Below are positions 34,084 to 42,290 of a stretch of DNA of 64,000 bases, in pieces (positions within the stretch are counted from its first letter, which is position 1; every line of letters begins with the position of its first letter). Source of the stretch: Leekyejoonella antrihumi (GTDB taxonomy: Bacteria; Actinomycetota; Actinomycetes; Actinomycetales; Dermatophilaceae); contig NZ_VCQV01000027.1 of NCBI RefSeq assembly GCF_007845645.1, forward strand, positions 1 through 64,000, in the 5' to 3' direction. The translations under genes were made by a program, and so were the position numbers. Under the pieces are notes generated by a model that was not told the origin of the DNA, searched no databases, and saw only the letters and a list, made by a program, of their open reading frames with translations.

Positions 34084-34296
34084 TCACCGCAGGCCGCGAC
34101 TCCGCGCCCAGGCAGCGTCACGTTCGCGCTGGTATTCGAGCTTTGCCGCGTTCGAGGTGCATAGAGCTGTCGCAGCGGCGGTGAGGCCGGTGTCGTGGGT
34201 GGCCAGGGAGCCGAGGGGACGGTCGATGATCCCGGCGCCGGTGACGGAGTCGAGGTTTCTGGTGGGTCCAGCAGCCAGCAGGAGCGTCGGTCCCAC
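34084..34296 (-). CDS. Hypothetical protein or gene remnant
   Basis: A 70-aa frame on the minus strand. From about residue 10 onward nearly every codon ends in C or G, a strong sign of genuine actinobacterial coding sequence. It contains SVTGAGIIDRPLGSLATHDTGL and ends with a charged helix (KLEYQRERDAAWARSRGL). No family is recognised and no good ribosome site is seen before its first ATG. It may be the tail of a larger lost gene, or a small intact gene. Convergent with the SRPBCC gene. Confidence 0.35.
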   Translation of the reverse strand: MGPTLLLAAGPTRNLDSVTGAGIIDRPLGSLATHDTGLTAAATALCTSNAAKLEYQRERDAAWARSRGLR

Positions 34297-34345
34297 CTTT
34301 CACACCGGCGACGACGTTCACCGAGCATTGATTTGGATAGCTCGG

Positions 34346-36094
34346 TCAGTCCTTGATCTCGCAGAGTGCACGGCCTTGCATCACAACGGATCCCACGCGC
34401 ACCGTGAGTCCGGTGACAGTTCCCGTCTTGTGCGCTGTTACCCGGTTCTCCATCTTCATCGCCTCGAGCACTGCGATGAGTTCTCCGGCTTCCACGCGCT
34501 GATCCTCCTCGACGGTGAGTTGAGTGATGGTGCCCTGCATGGACGCAACCACTACGTCGCCGTGCACCGCGGGTGCGCCGTCGCTGATGCTGGACTCGAG
34601 CGCCTGTGCACGGAGCGCTGAGCCCGCTTCGCCCAAGGTGTCGAGGCCCGGAAGGCTGACCTCCATCGGCCGGCCACCAATCTCGATCGTGACGCCTCCG
34701 GGTTGAGGGGAGCCCCCAGCGCCTGTCGGGGTGAACGGCTCGATCGTGTTATTGAAGTCTGTCTCGATCCAGCGGGTGTGCACGGCAAAGCCGTGCTGAT
34801 CTCCGACGAACGCTGGTTGCCGGACGACCGCGCGGTGAAATGGCAACACGGTGGCCAACCCCTCGATCGTGGTCTCTGCCAGTGCTCGCCGCGCCCGCTG
34901 CAATGCTTCTTGACGGTTCGCGCCGGTAACGATCAACTTGGCCAGCAGTGAGTCGAACTGCCCGCTGAGCACGCTGCCCTCCTGGATCCCGGAGTCGACT
35001 CGTATGCCCGGGCCGTTCGGGAGCACCAGGCGGGTCACGCGGCCTGGCTCGGGAAGGAAGTTGCGACCGGCGTCCTCACCGTTGATGCGGAACTCGATCG
35101 AGTGCCCGCGAGGCGTGGGGTCCGTACGCAGTGTCAGGTGCTCGCCTGCTGCGATTCGGAACTGCTCGCGGACCAGGTCAATGCCCGTCGTCTCCTCCGA
35201 GATCGGGTGCTCGACCTGCAACCTGGTGTTCACCTCGAGGAAGGAGATCGTCCCATCCATTCCAACCAGATACTCCACAGTCCCGGCACTGACATAACCA
35301 CCTGCTGCGCAGATGTCCTTCGCGCTTGTGCGTATTGTGTGCTCCTGGACGGCGGAGAGATACGGCGCTGGGGCTTCCTCGACAAGCTTCTGGTGCCGGC
35401 GCTGCAATGAGCAGTCTCGGGTGCCAACGACGACGACAGCGCCGTGCGTGTCCGCGAGGATCTGTGCCTCGACGTGTCGCGGGCGGTCCAGGTACCGTTC
35501 CACGAAGCAATCCCCATTGCCGAACGCTGCCACCGCCTCTCGAGTTGCCGAGGCCAACAGCTCGGGGATCTCGTGTGTCTGCCATGCGACCTTCAACCCA
35601 CGGCCGCCGCCCCCGAAGACCGCCTTGATAGCGATCGGCAGGCCGTGCAGCTTGGCGAACTCGATCACTTCCGCAGGGCCGGATACCGCTGCGGTTGTGC
35701 CGGGCACAAGGGGGGCGCCGACCCGTCTGGCGAACTGCCGAGCGGTTACCTTGTTCCCCAGGTTGCGGATCGCCTCAGGAGTGGGTCCGATCCACGTCAG
35801 GCCCGCGGCAACCACTGCCTCGGCGAACTCGGCGCTCTCAGAGAGGAACCCGTATCCGGGATGCACCGCATCCGCACCACTGCGGCGTGCCACTGCGAGC
35901 AGCTTGTCGATCGACAGATAGCTCTGCACGGCCGTGCTACCTCCCAGCGCATACTCCTCATCAGCCATGCGCGTGTGCAGAGCCCCGGCGTCTGGGTCTG
36001 CGAACACCGCAACACTCGACAAGCCCGCATCCGCGCATGCCCTGATGACCCGCACCGCGATCTCGCCACGGTTGGCGATCAAGACCTTACGCAT
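34346..36094 (-). CDS. Acyl-CoA carboxylase alpha subunit (biotin carboxylase-BCCP)
   Basis: A 582-aa protein that carboxylates its own biotin with ATP and bicarbonate. Biotin carboxylase begins [19 protein letters not shown]; the ATP loop is [15 protein letters not shown] and the active-site region [21 protein letters not shown] short linker leads to the C-terminal biotinyl domain with EAMKME (biotin on the Lys). At 582 residues it is shorter than the roughly 650-residue AccA1/MCC alpha chains and appears to lack most of the BT linker domain. It is last in the minus-strand operon; its partner is the carboxyltransferase at 36982-38502. Methylcrotonyl-CoA or a related acyl-CoA is the likely substrate. 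Confidence 0.9.
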   Translation of the reverse strand: MRKVLIANRGEIAVRVIRACADAGLSSVAVFADPDAGALHTRMADEEYALGGSTAVQSYLSIDKLLAVARRSGADAVHPGYGFLSESAEFAEAVVAAGLTWIGPTPEAIRNLGNKVTARQFARRVGAPLVPGTTAAVSGPAEVIEFAKLHGLPIAIKAVFGGGGRGLKVAWQTHEIPELLASATREAVAAFGNGDCFVERYLDRPRHVEAQILADTHGAVVVVGTRDCSLQRRHQKLVEEAPAPYLSAVQEHTIRTSAKDICAAGGYVSAGTVEYLVGMDGTISFLEVNTRLQVEHPISEETTGIDLVREQFRIAAGEHLTLRTDPTPRGHSIEFRINGEDAGRNFLPEPGRVTRLVLPNGPGIRVDSGIQEGSVLSGQFDSLLAKLIVTGANRQEALQRARRALAETTIEGLATVLPFHRAVVRQPAFVGDQHGFAVHTRWIETDFNNTIEPFTPTGAGGSPQPGGVTIEIGGRPMEVSLPGLDTLGEAGSALRAQALESSISDGAPAVHGDVVVASMQGTITQLTVEEDQRVEAGELIAVLEAMKMENRVTAHKTGTVTGLTVRVGSVVMQGRALCEIKD

Positions 36095-36131
36095 CGAAAC
36101 CCCGCCTGCTCACGTCGCACACGCTGGACAC

Positions 36132-36950
36132 TCATCGCTGATCTCCTTGCTGCCAACGGGCGAGTGTCTGACCGGCCATCTTGCGGTGTACGTCGTCCAC
36201 CATCTGTCCGTCAACCACGCCGACCCCGGTCTTCTGCGCCAGCACCGCACGTGCATGGGTGACCTCCTGCTCGGATGGGGTGAACACGCGGTGTGCCAGC
36301 GTGACCTGCACGGGGTGGAGGGTGATCTTGCCCTGGTAACCAAGTGCGCGTCCCTGCTCGGCATCTGCGGTGAACGCTGCTTCATCGTGAACAGACACCA
36401 CGGCCTGATCGATGGCCGGCACACCGGCTAGTCGGGCTGCCAGGCATACCTCACTACGCGCGAACACGACCTCCAGGCCGCCCCGCGTGCGGCGCCCGCC
36501 CATGTCCGCGATGAAATCTTCGGCGCCGAAATACACTGCTACCACGTTGGGTTGCTCGCACATAGCTCGGGCGTTAGCTACACCCCTTGCGGTCTCCAAG
36601 CCCCCGATGATCGACAACCCGCTGCGCTGTGCGGCGTCCAGGTCCTCCGGTCGTTCCACCTTCGGCAAGGCGATGCCGGCAACTCCAGCACGAGCGGCGG
36701 CCGCCAGGTCCGCCAGGTGCCAGGGTGTCCCTGCCGCGTTGACGCGCAGGAAGACCAACGGATGCGAGACACGCGCGATGGCGGCGACGGCAACGCTTCG
36801 TGCCGAATCCTTGTCAGCGCCGGCGACGGCGTCTTCCAGATCTACCACGACGGCATCGGGCTTCCACCGGGGCACCTTGGCGATCATGTCGGCCCGGTCG
36901 CCGGGCACGAAGAGTAGGCTCCGCATGGCAGGGTTGGATGCGGCGTTCAT
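36132..36950 (-). CDS. HpcH/HpaI aldolase family CoA lyase (CitE-like)
   Basis: A 272-aa TIM-barrel lyase. MRSLLFVPGDRADMIAKV, VVDLEDAVAGADK (metal and CoA site), LRVNAAGTPWH, the catalytic-region VYFGAEDFIADMGG and LGYQGKITLHPVQV are all CitE signatures. CitE homologues without the citrate lyase complex cleave citramalyl-CoA, malyl-CoA or HMG-CoA-like thioesters to acetyl-CoA plus a keto acid. Mycobacterial Rv2498c, found beside the same gene set, is a beta-hydroxyacyl-CoA lyase for itaconate and leucine breakdown. That context supports a similar final step here. Confidence 0.87.
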   Translation of the reverse strand: MNAASNPAMRSLLFVPGDRADMIAKVPRWKPDAVVVDLEDAVAGADKDSARSVAVAAIARVSHPLVFLRVNAAGTPWHLADLAAAARAGVAGIALPKVERPEDLDAAQRSGLSIIGGLETARGVANARAMCEQPNVVAVYFGAEDFIADMGGRRTRGGLEVVFARSEVCLAARLAGVPAIDQAVVSVHDEAAFTADAEQGRALGYQGKITLHPVQVTLAHRVFTPSEQEVTHARAVLAQKTGVGVVDGQMVDDVHRKMAGQTLARWQQGDQR

Positions 36951-36981
36951 TTCGGGCTCACCCCTGACTTGGGCATCGGTG

Positions 36982-38502
36982 TCAGACCGGGCTGATGAGG
37001 TGGTGGCGGTGTCCGGCCACTCGGCTCCAACCAGCCGCAGCAGCGAGGCGTCGGCACAGTTCCGAGCGCAGTTCGGTGGGCTCGACGACAGCGTCCACCA
37101 CGAGTTCGCTGCCCATGTGCAGCAGGTTCTGATCGGCTTCTTGCTCCGCGGTCCGCGCAGCGACGAAGGCGGCTCGTTCGTCAGGATCGGCGATGGCGGC
37201 GATTTTGTTTGCGTAGACCGCGTTCACCGAGGCACTCGCCACCATCGGGCCGATCGACCCCGTGGGCAGCGCAAGTGTTGCGCGAGGCTCGAAGCCCGGG
37301 GCGCACATCGCGTAGAAGCCCGCCGCGTACGCCTTGCGCAGGATTACGGAGAACTTCGGCACGTCGGCGCTGGCCATCGCAGCGATCATCTTTGCCCCGT
37401 GCCGGATGATGCCCTGCTTTTCGACGGCGACCCCGACCATGAATCCCGGTACGTCCTGCAGGAACACCAGCGGGATGTTGAATGCATCGCACATCGAGAT
37501 GAATCTGCTCGCCTTGTCGGCGGAGTCCACGAAGATGGCACCGCTGCGCACCGATGGCTGGTTGGCCACGATGCCGACCACCTGGCCCTGCAGCCGGGCC
37601 AGGCCGGTGACCATCTCGGTCGCCCAGCGGGCCTTGATCTCAAAGAAGCTGCCGGCGTCGACCAGCCGGGTGATCACCGTGAGGACGTCGTAGGCCCGGT
37701 TAGGGTCGGCAGGGATCAGGTCCTGGGGCCACTGCTCAACCTCGGGTGGCCGGGGTGGCGCTGCGGGTGGTGCAGAGCTCCAGGAGTTGGGCAGGTAGGA
37801 GATCAATAGCCTTGAGGCAGCGATGACCTCCCAATCCTGGTTGAAGACTTCGTCCGCGCAGCCCGACACCGTGGCATGCATCACCGCCCCGCCCATCTCC
37901 TCCAGCGTGGTGCGCTCGCCGGTGACTTTTTCCGCGACTCTGGGGGATGCAAGGTACATGGACGCGTTGCCCTTGACCATTCCGACCCAGTCGCAGAATG
38001 CCGGCATGTACGCTCCACCGGCCGCGGACGGGCCGTGTAGGGAGCAGATCTGCGGGACCCGACCGGACAGCATCACCTGCAGTTGGAAGATCTTTGAGGC
38101 ACCGCGCCGGCCGGGAAAGAAGCCCATCTGGTCGGTGAGGCGGCCACCCGCGGAGTCGACAAGATAGAAGACCGGGAGCAGGTCCCTGTCCGCGCGCTCC
38201 AGGATACGGATCTGCTTCTCGCAGGTGAGTTCACCCCACGAGCCGGCCTTGACGGCGAAGTCGTGCGCGATGACCGCTACCTGTCGACCGTCAATGGTGC
38301 CGACCCCGGTGAGCACTCCGTCGGCGGGGAACCCGGGTACCTCGGCGTTGGCGAGCAACCCGTCTTCGACCCAGCTCCCGGGGTCGAGGAGCAGGGTGAT
38401 CCGGTCTCGCACCGGGAGCTTGTTGGCCCATTTCGAGGGGTCATTGCCGGTCACGACCCGGGTCCGTGCAGCGGCGACGTCGGCCATCTGGTCGCTGGTC
38501 AT
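36982..38502 (-). CDS. Acyl-CoA carboxylase beta subunit (carboxyltransferase)
   Basis: A 506-aa crotonase-fold carboxyltransferase with two half-domains. The N half has RDRITLLLDPGSWVEDGLLA, GSWGELTCEKQIRILERA and CSLHGPSAAGGAYMPAF. The C half has GQVVGIVANQPSVRSGAIFVDSADKASRF (split here for brevity), FLQDVPGFMVGVAVEKQGI and the final active loop near RATLALPTGSIGPM. It transfers CO2 from biotin to the acyl-CoA. Its start overlaps the CoA-transferase stop (38499-38502). A Pro/Ala-rich insert (APPAAPPRPPEVEQWP) joins the halves. It partners the alpha subunit; substrate most likely 3-methylcrotonyl-CoA by neighbourhood. Confidence 0.9.
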   Translation of the reverse strand: MTSDQMADVAAARTRVVTGNDPSKWANKLPVRDRITLLLDPGSWVEDGLLANAEVPGFPADGVLTGVGTIDGRQVAVIAHDFAVKAGSWGELTCEKQIRILERADRDLLPVFYLVDSAGGRLTDQMGFFPGRRGASKIFQLQVMLSGRVPQICSLHGPSAAGGAYMPAFCDWVGMVKGNASMYLASPRVAEKVTGERTTLEEMGGAVMHATVSGCADEVFNQDWEVIAASRLLISYLPNSWSSAPPAAPPRPPEVEQWPQDLIPADPNRAYDVLTVITRLVDAGSFFEIKARWATEMVTGLARLQGQVVGIVANQPSVRSGAIFVDSADKASRFISMCDAFNIPLVFLQDVPGFMVGVAVEKQGIIRHGAKMIAAMASADVPKFSVILRKAYAAGFYAMCAPGFEPRATLALPTGSIGPMVASASVNAVYANKIAAIADPDERAAFVAARTAEQEADQNLLHMGSELVVDAVVEPTELRSELCRRLAAAAGWSRVAGHRHHLISPV

Positions 38503-39710
38503 CCTGTCCTCCCACCGTGAGGGGCGGGGTGTCCGCCCGTGTCCGCCTTGGCCTGGTCGGTGGCCTGCAGTTCCGCGGCCTGTTGCGCCATCTCCTCCAC
38601 GAGCTCCGGTGCGCAACCGATCTCGGTGAGCACTTCGGCGGTGTGTGCGCCCATACCAGGTACGCCACCACGTGGTCCCGGGGTGCGGCCGTCAATACGC
38701 AGAGGCTGGCTCACGTGCCATATTGTGCTGCCGTCGTCCGTCGGCGCTTTGGAGAACAGCGCCCGCGCGGCGGCCTGCGGCGACTGGGGCAGCTCGGCGA
38801 GTGTCCGGACCTGGCCGAACGGCACGTCGGCCGCCTGGAAGGTTGTGGCCCATTCCGCCGCGGTCCTGGTGCTCAACACCGCACCGATCCGATCTCGCAG
38901 CCGTTCCTGCTGTTCAAACCGCTGTGGCGCCGCGAGGTCTCGATCTGCCGGCATGTCGATGGCGTCACAGAGGGCCCGCCAGAAGTGATCCTCGTGTGCC
39001 ACTCCCAGGGACAGGTATTTTCCGTCGCTGGTGCGGAACACCCCGTAGCCAGGTTCGTACGGAAACCCGGGTGGGCCAGACTTGTTGATCACCGGTCCGA
39101 GGTGAGCGCTCAGCAGCGTGACCAGCGCGTCGAACATTGAAACATCCACCACGCAACCGTGGCCCGTCCTGCTGCGCTGCACCAGCCCGACGAGCACCGC
39201 TTGGGCGGCGAAGAGTCCCGCCGCGAGGTCCCCGACCGCAACGGCGGGGGCAGTTGGCGGATCACCCGGTGAGAGCCGTGGGTCGAGCATCCCCGCCTCG
39301 GCCTGGTAGGTCAGATCGTGTCCCGACCGGTGGGCGTACGGGCCGGTCTGGCCGTATCCGGAGACCGACACATAGATCAGTGCCGGGTTCTGCTCTCGCA
39401 GATCCTTCTGCCCGAGACCCAGACGGTCCAATGTTCCGGGCCGATAACCGTCCAAGAAGGCGTCCGCCCAGCGGGCCAGCGCGATGCAGGCCTGGCGCCC
39501 GCTGCCGGTTTTCAAGTCCAGTGCCACCGAGCGCTTACCGCGCGCCATCGAGGAATGAAATCCGGGAAAGGCACGGGCTGGGTCACCCACCGGCGGCCGC
39601 TCCACGAGTACGACATCGGCGCCAAGATCCGCCAGCAGCATGGTGGCGAAGGGCCCAGGGTACTGGTGCGCCAGGCTGACCACGCGCAGGCCATCCAATG
39701 GAAGATCCAT
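38499..39710 (-). CDS. Family III (CaiB/BaiF) CoA-transferase
   Basis: A 403-aa enzyme that moves CoA between carboxylic acids. Hallmarks are LDGLRVVSLAHQYPGPFATMLLADLGADV, ARGKRSVALDLKTGSGR, ISVSGYGQTGPY-like VSVSGYGQTGPYAHRSGHDL, the catalytic aspartate region VAVGDLAAGLFAAQAVLVGL, and VVDVSMFDALVTLL. It sits where mycobacterial loci carry the two-subunit ScoA/ScoB transferase. In proteobacterial itaconate clusters a CaiB-type transferase activates itaconate. It could activate the pathway's free acid with succinyl-CoA; donor and acceptor are inferred. Confidence 0.88.
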   Translation of the reverse strand: MDLPLDGLRVVSLAHQYPGPFATMLLADLGADVVLVERPPVGDPARAFPGFHSSMARGKRSVALDLKTGSGRQACIALARWADAFLDGYRPGTLDRLGLGQKDLREQNPALIYVSVSGYGQTGPYAHRSGHDLTYQAEAGMLDPRLSPGDPPTAPAVAVGDLAAGLFAAQAVLVGLVQRSRTGHGCVVDVSMFDALVTLLSAHLGPVINKSGPPGFPYEPGYGVFRTSDGKYLSLGVAHEDHFWRALCDAIDMPADRDLAAPQRFEQQERLRDRIGAVLSTRTAAEWATTFQAADVPFGQVRTLAELPQSPQAAARALFSKAPTDDGSTIWHVSQPLRIDGRTPGPRGGVPGMGAHTAEVLTEIGCAPELVEEMAQQAAELQATDQAKADTGGHPAPHGGRTG

Positions 39711-39714
39711 CGGA

Positions 39715-40935
39715 CTAGACCCCGAGGCCCAGGCCCCGCGCGATCAGCATGCGCTGTACCTCTGAGGTACCTTCGCCGATGGTCAGGATTCTGGCGTCCT
39801 GGTAATGGCGGGTTGCCGCCGTCTCCTGCATAAAGCCGTACCCACCCTGGATCTGGGTTGCAAGGTAGGCCGCCTTGTTGGCCGCTTCGGACGCCACCAG
39901 TTTGGCAACGGCCGCTTCTCGTCTGATCGGCAACCCTTGGTCATACTTCCACGCCCCGTCGTAGGTCATCACCTGGGCCGTGGACGCCAGTGCGGCGATG
40001 TCCGCGACCTGGAAGGCCACGCCTTGATGGGCGCCCAGCGGCTGGCCGAAGGACTGGCGTTCAGACACGAACCGCAGCGTGTCTGTCAGGCATCCTCTGG
40101 CCAGACCGGCGCTCATCGCTGCGATGGGCAGCCGTGCCCAGGTGAGGAACTCCAGCGCGTCGCGGTAGCCCCGTCCGGCCGTGCCGAGCACCGCCGTGCC
40201 GGGCACGCGCACATCGTCGAAGAACAGGGGGCGGGTATCCGATGCGCGCCAGCCGAGCTTCACATACGGCGCACCGACGGTGACCCCGGGCGCATCCAGG
40301 GGCACGAGGAAGGCCGACACCGGCGGACGACCATTCTCACCAGGACCCACCGCCGCCATCAGGATGACATAGCGGGAGAACGGGGTCCCAGAGTTGGTGA
40401 TGAACTGCTTGGCACCGTTGATGATCCAGTCCGACCCGTCCCGTCGGGCGACCGTCTTGATATTGCCTGCATCAGATCCGCCAGAAGGTTCGGTGAGGCC
40501 TATAGAAATGAACGACTCACCGGTGCACGCCGCAGGAAGAATCTCTCGCTGCAACTCCGGTCGGCCCACCGAAAGATGCGCGAACAACGCCACGCAGATG
40601 CTCTGCACATGCACCGTGACCGCGAGTGACGAATCCACTGTGGCAACCTCTTCAACGCCGAGGCACAAGGTGCGCAAGTCTGCGCCCTCTCCGCCGAGAT
40701 CCTTCGAGGCAAGCAGCCCGTACATCCCCAGTTTGCCTGCCTCACGCGCCAGATCCGCGTCGAATCGACCCGCGATGCTCCGCTCGGTAGCCCGGGGCGC
40801 GACGACGTCGTTGCAGAAGCTGTGCACCGTGCCCTGCCAATCACGGTGCTCCTTCTCAAAGGCCCAGGGTGCACCGTAGCCGGCGGCCTGAAACTCCGCA
40901 GCCCCCTGGCGTACCTGGTCGGACATCACGTCCAT
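39715..40935 (-). CDS. Acyl-CoA dehydrogenase (FadE19-like)
   Basis: A 406-aa flavoenzyme introducing an alpha,beta double bond into an acyl-CoA. The FAD/substrate motifs are present: ISIGLTEPSGGSDAGNIKT, GAKQFITNSG, LGWRASDTRPLFFDDVRVP, and the C-terminal QIQGGYGFMQETAATRHYQDARILTIGEGTSEVQR. Isovaleryl-CoA and 2-methyl-branched dehydrogenases share these features. It starts the minus-strand unit and lies 111 bp from the divergent MaoC gene; the intervening promoter holds the conserved 13-bp motif. A short branched acyl-CoA is the expected substrate. Confidence 0.9.
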   Translation of the reverse strand: MDVMSDQVRQGAAEFQAAGYGAPWAFEKEHRDWQGTVHSFCNDVVAPRATERSIAGRFDADLAREAGKLGMYGLLASKDLGGEGADLRTLCLGVEEVATVDSSLAVTVHVQSICVALFAHLSVGRPELQREILPAACTGESFISIGLTEPSGGSDAGNIKTVARRDGSDWIINGAKQFITNSGTPFSRYVILMAAVGPGENGRPPVSAFLVPLDAPGVTVGAPYVKLGWRASDTRPLFFDDVRVPGTAVLGTAGRGYRDALEFLTWARLPIAAMSAGLARGCLTDTLRFVSERQSFGQPLGAHQGVAFQVADIAALASTAQVMTYDGAWKYDQGLPIRREAAVAKLVASEAANKAAYLATQIQGGYGFMQETAATRHYQDARILTIGEGTSEVQRMLIARGLGLGV

Positions 40936-41008
40936 CGATCTTCGCCAGCTCTCTTCGCAGTGTGACCTCTACGCGACACAACAACTGTCCCGTACCTCAA
41001 GCATAGAC

Positions 41009-41021
41009 TAGATTATCTTGT
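41009..41021. promoter_or_regulatory. Candidate TetR operator, copy 1
   Basis: TAGATTATCTTGT lies in the 111-bp divergent promoter between the acyl-CoA dehydrogenase and MaoC genes. It matches TAGATTTTCTTGT at 45314-45326 at 12 of 13 positions. The TetR gene lies between the two sites. Such conservation in AT-rich promoter DNA suggests a shared operator. Confidence 0.5.
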
Positions 41022-41046
41022 TGGTGATCTATCTTCAGGAGGCGCC

Positions 41047-41523
41047 ATGCCACGCAATCGCTCGGGCATGTGGTTCGAGGACTTCGAGATTGGGCAGGTC
41101 GTCGAGCACGCTGTCACGCGGACCGTGACCGAGGCGGATAACGTTCTATTCACGTGCTTGACGATGAACCCACAACCGATGCACCTGGACGCAGAGTTCT
41201 CGGCACAGCAGGAGTTCGGCAAACCGTTAGTCAACAGCCTGTACACGCTGGGCCTCGTGGTCGGGATCGCAGTGCCCGAGTTGACGCTCGGCACCACCAT
41301 CGCCAACCTGGGTTTTGAGAGCGTCACGTTCCCGAGTCCGGTCTTCGCCGGCGACACCGTCTGGGTGTGCTCCGAGATTGTCGCGGCCAGGGCCTCCCGG
41401 TCGCGCCCGGAGGCTGGGATCGTGACGTTTGAGCACTGCGGATTCGTGCGTGACGACACGCTCATCTGTCGATGCCGCCGCACCGCGCTGATGCGGCGGC
41501 GGCCGGGATCACGCGAGGAGTGA
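41047..41523 (+). CDS. MaoC-like acyl-CoA hydratase (Rv2499c-like)
   Basis: A 158-aa hot-dog-fold protein. FEDFEIGQVVEHAVTRTVTEADNVLF opens the MaoC domain. NPQPMHLDAEFSAQQEFGKPLVNSLYTLG carries the catalytic Asp/His dyad in the form used by itaconyl- or mesaconyl-CoA hydratases. Strands with FPSPVFAGDTVWV follow. AGGAGG lies about 6 nt before the ATG at 41047. It is transcribed away from the dehydrogenase gene across the shared promoter. It would hydrate the unsaturated CoA intermediate before the CitE-like lyase cleaves it. Confidence 0.87.
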   Translation: MPRNRSGMWFEDFEIGQVVEHAVTRTVTEADNVLFTCLTMNPQPMHLDAEFSAQQEFGKPLVNSLYTLGLVVGIAVPELTLGTTIANLGFESVTFPSPVFAGDTVWVCSEIVAARASRSRPEAGIVTFEHCGFVRDDTLICRCRRTALMRRRPGSREE

Positions 41524-41541
41524 GCGGTGGCCGACGGGTCC

Positions 41542-42207
41542 TCAGCGGCCGAGGAAAGGAGCCATCAGAGTGTCGGCCACGTCGGCGGCCAGTTCTTCTA
41601 GACGAAGAGGCCCGCGCCGGTCATACCATTCCGGCATGTAGGCGAGACTGCCGAACGCCATCATCAACGAGATCTTCGCAGCCTCAGGATCAAGCCCATG
41701 GGCCATGACGACCTCATTGACCACGTGCCGGAAAACATCACCGTGCTGTCGGCGGATAGCGGCCAACCGCCGTCGCAGGGACGGCACCGGCACATAGACC
41801 TTGAGGAACAGCGGCACGAAGTCGGGAAAGTCACGAAGCTCGATCAGAACCTGCTCGAAGAACAGCCGTCGCAGTCGCTCCTCGGCCGCACCCTCCGAGC
41901 CCGCGATCTCCTCGAGGCGCGTCACCACCTGCGCGAACGAGTGCTCCACACACTGTGAGAAGAGATCTTCCTTCGAGGAAAAGTAGTGGTACAGGGTCGG
42001 CCCGCGCAGATCTACCTGCGCGGCGATCTCCTCGAAGTTTGTTCCGTCGTAGCCCTTCTCGGCGAACATTCGGGCTGCCGTCCGCTCCACCACGCGGATG
42101 CGTTGCGCGCGTTTGCGTGCTACCCGGCCCTCGCCGGTAGCGCCCGGAGCCTTGGCGTCATCCCGGCCGGCGGATGGCTGCTCCTGTTGGCGTCGGGCTG
42201 CACCCAT
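41542..42207 (-). CDS. TetR-family transcriptional regulator
   Basis: A 221-aa regulator. The N-terminal HTH (residues about 35-80) includes RTAARMFAEKGYDGTNFEEIAAQVDLRGPTLYHYFSSKEDLF in the classic TetR order. A long all-helical ligand domain follows with LRDFPDFVPLFLKVY. The start at 42207 is preferred (AAGGGGTGGG upstream); a longer frame reaches 42279. It is convergent with the MaoC gene. It probably represses the acyl-CoA genes through the sites at 41009 and 45314, with an acyl-CoA as inducer; this is inference from position. Confidence 0.87.
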   Translation of the reverse strand: MGAARRQQEQPSAGRDDAKAPGATGEGRVARKRAQRIRVVERTAARMFAEKGYDGTNFEEIAAQVDLRGPTLYHYFSSKEDLFSQCVEHSFAQVVTRLEEIAGSEGAAEERLRRLFFEQVLIELRDFPDFVPLFLKVYVPVPSLRRRLAAIRRQHGDVFRHVVNEVVMAHGLDPEAAKISLMMAFGSLAYMPEWYDRRGPLRLEELAADVADTLMAPFLGR

Positions 42208-42290
42208 CCAGACCCACCCCTTTCGACCTCCAGGAAGGTATCCCGTCATCCGGGCCGAACGGCCCGTGTCGTTACCCACCCGACGAGAGA

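Larger units (their letters stand above)
33702..34345. other. Long non-coding stretch with a hairpin and a coding remnant
   Basis: This 644-bp gap between convergent units contains a perfect palindrome CCGTCATGACGG at 33725-33736, a strong hairpin at 33757-33784 and a coding-like minus-strand remnant at 34084-34296. Apart from these nothing is recognised. Confidence 0.4.
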
